Assembly: GCF_020181595.1 (NCBI RefSeq)
Contig: NZ_CP084028.1
Coordinates: 1,585,647-1,649,646 of the forward strand
Direction of reading: 5' to 3'
DNA from: [Mycobacterium] vasticus
GTDB lineage: Bacteria > Actinomycetota > Actinomycetes > Mycobacteriales > Mycobacteriaceae
DNA length: 64,000 nt
Shown: positions 62,191-64,000 of the stretch, one piece after another
How the letters are laid out: every line of letters starts with the position of its first letter
How positions within the stretch are numbered: position 1 is the stretch's first letter
Made by a program: the position numbers and the translations under genes
The notes under the pieces: model-generated
Databases searched by the model: none
What the model was told of the DNA's origin: nothing
What the model saw: the letters and a program-made list of their open reading frames with translations, nothing else

Positions 62191-62880
62191 ATGAAAGCGC
62201 GCCGATTCGGCGTATTGCTCGCTGTCCCCGTGGTGACCGCCATGACGGCACTGGCCGGCGTCCCTCCCGTCGTCCCCGTCGCGTCCGCAGCGGGTTGCCC
62301 CGACGTCGAGGTGACCTTCGCCCGCGGCACCGCCGAGCCGCCCGGTGTCGGCGGCGTAGGACAGAAATTCGTCGACGCACTGCGCTCGCAGGTCGGAGGG
62401 CGCTCCCTCGGCGTCTATGCGGTCAACTACCCGGCTAGCGACGATTGGCCGCCGTCGGCGTCCGACGGCGCCGGCGATGCCAACGCTCACGTCCAATACA
62501 TGGTTGCGAACTGCCCCAACACCAAACTGGTGCTCGGCGGATACTCCCAGGGCGCGATGGTCATCGACCTGATCACGATCGCACGGACATCGGTGGCGGG
62601 CTTCAACGCTGCGACGCTGTCCGAGGACGAGGCCGCACATGTGGCGGCGGTCGCCGTCTTCGGGAATCCGACCGACCGCTACCTGGGGGGACCGATCAGC
62701 GAGATCAGCCCATGGTACGGCGCCAAGGCCATTGATCTGTGTGCGGACGGCGATCCGATCTGCACGCCGGGCGCCCTGGCGCTGCCTTCGCCCGACGAGA
62801 TGGTCTCCGCGCCGCACCTGTCCTACCAGCAGTCGCCGATGCCGGCTCAGGCCGCTTCCTTCGTGGCGAGCCACCTCTGA
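62191..62880 (+). CDS. Secreted cutinase-family serine esterase
   Basis: The 229-residue protein has a signal peptide (MKARRFGVLLAVPVVTAMTA, cleaved near ASAAG) and an alpha/beta-hydrolase cutinase fold. GGYSQGAMV holds the nucleophile Ser119. CADGDPIC carries the catalytic Asp between two cysteines, and the catalytic His is in APHLSY. Cutinase-like proteins of mycobacteria cleave lipids, such as triglycerides or phospholipids, outside the cell. Transcribed alone between the antitoxin-like gene and the NTF2-like gene. Confidence 0.92.
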   Translation: MKARRFGVLLAVPVVTAMTALAGVPPVVPVASAAGCPDVEVTFARGTAEPPGVGGVGQKFVDALRSQVGGRSLGVYAVNYPASDDWPPSASDGAGDANAHVQYMVANCPNTKLVLGGYSQGAMVIDLITIARTSVAGFNAATLSEDEAAHVAAVAVFGNPTDRYLGGPISEISPWYGAKAIDLCADGDPICTPGALALPSPDEMVSAPHLSYQQSPMPAQAASFVASHL

Positions 62881-62884
62881 CGGC

Positions 62885-63256
62885 TTACCCGACCACCTCA
62901 GACGCCCAGTACTCGCGCAGGCTCGCGATGCGGTTCGCGTCGAACTCCAGGATCGCGACTTCACGGATCCGCTTGCGCCCGCCCTGCACCCGATCGTCGA
63001 ACGTCGCCTCCCATTCGGCGATCACCGTTTTGCCGTCGGTGGCGGTGTAGAGGTTGAGCAGCCGGGCGTCGATATCGCCCTGCCCGTCGACCACCTTCGT
63101 CTGCCAGTAGTCCCGGATGCCGGCGCGGCCGCGAATCGGCTCTCCCAGCACTCGCTCGTGGTAGATCGCGTCGTCGGTGAAGATCGTGACGATCAGGTCC
63201 GGGTCCTGCGTCATCCAGGCGCGCAGGTAGGTGTCGATGGTGGCGCGGACGTCCAT
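62885..63256 (-). CDS. NTF2-like (SnoaL-type) protein
   Basis: The ATG at 63256 gives 123 residues, MDVRATIDTYLRAWMTQDPD onward, with the cone-shaped NTF2/SnoaL pattern (FTDDAIYHERVLGEPIRGRA, EWEATFDDRV, AILEFDANRIASLREYW). These small proteins act as isomerases, cyclases or binding proteins; substrate cannot be read. A TTG start at 63292 would add 12 residues. Convergent with the cutinase gene, 4 bp apart. Confidence 0.7.
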   Translation of the reverse strand: MDVRATIDTYLRAWMTQDPDLIVTIFTDDAIYHERVLGEPIRGRAGIRDYWQTKVVDGQGDIDARLLNLYTATDGKTVIAEWEATFDDRVQGGRKRIREVAILEFDANRIASLREYWASEVVG

Positions 63257-63305
63257 CAGGGCAGTGTTCGACCTTGCCGCGACGGCCGTCAAGGCATGCC
63301 GCGCG

Positions 63306-63363
63306 CCGAGCGTGCGTCCCTTGCGATTTTGAGCGATGGAAATCGCGCTCAGCGCACGCTCGG
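63306..63363. repeat. Compound palindrome between divergent genes
   Basis: Outer arms CCGAGCGTGCG (63306-63316) and CGCACGCTCGG (63353-63363) are perfectly complementary. Inner arms GCGATTT (63323-63329) and AAATCGC (63340-63346) are too. Each pair of arms is separated by six bases on both sides, so the element is symmetric. It shares GAGCGTGC with the repeat at 12028. Confidence 0.65.
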
Positions 63364-63433
63364 TGAGGGATCCGGCAAAGAGCCGCCCGGATTTCCGGCC
63401 GGCCCCCGACCGGGGTAACCTAACCCGAGAAAA

Positions 63434-63452
63434 TTAGGGCAGCCTTTACTAA
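63434..63452 (+). promoter_or_regulatory. IdeR box upstream of mbtT
   Basis: TTAGGGCAGCCTTTACTAA matches the IdeR consensus at about 15-16 of 19 positions. It ends 16 bases before the mbtT ATG. A second half-site, GGTAACCTAACC, lies at about 63414-63425. Confidence 0.85.
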
Positions 63453-63468
63453 CACTTGGGGGTACCGG

Positions 63469-64000
63469 ATGGGCGGCGACGACACCTCGGCCGTCGCGCA
63501 GTTTCCGTCCTGGATCGGCCGCTTTCCCGGCCCCGGCCCGGCCACCCTGGTGTTCCCGCACGCCGGCGGCGCCGCGGTCAACTACCGCCCCCTGGCGCTG
63601 GCCCTGGCCGCCGGCGCCGACACCTACGTCATGCAGTACCCGCAGCGGGCCGACCGGTTCCGCGAACCCGCCGCCGAAACCCTGCCTGACCTGGCCCGCA
63701 GCCTGTTCGAAGCGGCGCCGTGGCACCAGCTCGGGCCGTTGCGGCTGTTCGGGCACAGCATGGGATCGATCGTCGCCTTCGAGTTCGCCCGCATTGCCGA
63801 AGAGCGCGGCATCGAGATCCAGCGGCTGTGGGCTTCGGCCGGACCGGCCCCGGGGACGGTGGCCGGGCTGCGCAAGCTGCCCACCGGTGACGCCGAACTG
63901 CGCGCCGAACTTGCCGAGCTGGGCGGCACCGACCCGCGGCTGCTGGCCGACCAGGAGTTCCTCACCCTGCTGCTCACCCCGGTGCGTGCGGACTACCTGG
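63469..64000 (+). CDS. mbtT: Type II thioesterase of mycobactin synthesis (3' end outside)
   Basis: The ATG at 63469 opens an alpha/beta-hydrolase type II thioesterase: MGGDDTSAVAQFPSWIGRFP, then PATLVFPHAGGAAVNYRPLA and the nucleophile motif LFGHSMGSIVAFEFARIAEE. About 177 residues are visible before the window ends. Such enzymes remove wrong or stalled groups from NRPS/PKS carrier domains. Its IdeR box and place after mbtB make it the MbtT thioesterase, which in M. tuberculosis is represented by the thioesterase region of MbtB itself; that last point is from memory. Confidence 0.88.
   Translation, partial: MGGDDTSAVAQFPSWIGRFPGPGPATLVFPHAGGAAVNYRPLALALAAGADTYVMQYPQRADRFREPAAETLPDLARSLFEAAPWHQLGPLRLFGHSMGSIVAFEFARIAEERGIEIQRLWASAGPAPGTVAGLRKLPTGDAELRAELAELGGTDPRLLADQEFLTLLLTPVRADYL

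Overview
The window is GC-rich, densely coding DNA from a mycobacterium, most likely a non-tuberculous species. Three things support this: mycobactin and carboxymycobactin genes (mbt, irt), mycobacterial families (MmpL/MmpS, Rpf, LppR, OctT/GpgP, Che1), and a gene order that follows the Rv2434c-to-Rv2383c stretch of M. tuberculosis as I remember it. No rRNA, tRNA, CRISPR array or intact insertion sequence was seen. Species was not determined.

Layout. 1-7969 (+): the end of an MscS/cNMP channel gene, proA, a MoxR ATPase with its VWA partner, nadD-rsfS-gpgP-octT, and a DegV protein. 7957-17616: an accessory block sitting where M. tuberculosis has eis. It holds mmpS-mmpL, two lipoproteins, a DHDPR-like reductase with two acyl-CoA dehydrogenases, and a 13E12-type HNH protein. 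17727-26372: comEA-comEC-holA, rpsT, an RNase Z-like protein, a CBS protein, a PemK-like protein, a secreted protein, and lepA, which has no ordinary start codon. 26372-29455: lppR, trehalase and two very small membrane proteins. 29485-36700: sulfate uptake (subI-cysT-cysW-cysA, +) converging on sulfate reduction (nirA-cysH-che1, -). Each operon is preceded by an unlisted, apparently leaderless, cysteine-rich leader ORF, and the nirA ribosome binding site lies in a hairpin. 36818-41170: a membrane protein, an Rpf, hemW, a small secreted protein, a DUF2231-Rieske fusion and a frameshifted hemerythrin gene. 41208-64000: the siderophore region, interrupted by an FMO/diiron/SDR/MerR operon whose SDR gene carries an in-frame amber codon.

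How the genes work together. SubI-CysTWA imports sulfate, CysH and NirA reduce activated sulfate to sulfide, and Che1 probably helps supply the siroheme NirA needs; both operons look cysteine-controlled. MbtI makes salicylate, MbtA activates it, and MbtB begins assembly, with MbtT editing. MbtL, MbtM, MbtN and MbtK make and attach the lipid tail. IrtAB imports and reduces the ferric siderophore. Six good IdeR-type boxes lie in the promoters of these genes, so mbt-1, mbt-2 and irtAB, which are separate loci in M. tuberculosis, form one iron region here. A porin-like gene shares a divergent IdeR-box promoter with mbtL. The MmpS/MmpL pair is of the type used for siderophore export, but its IdeR site is degenerate.
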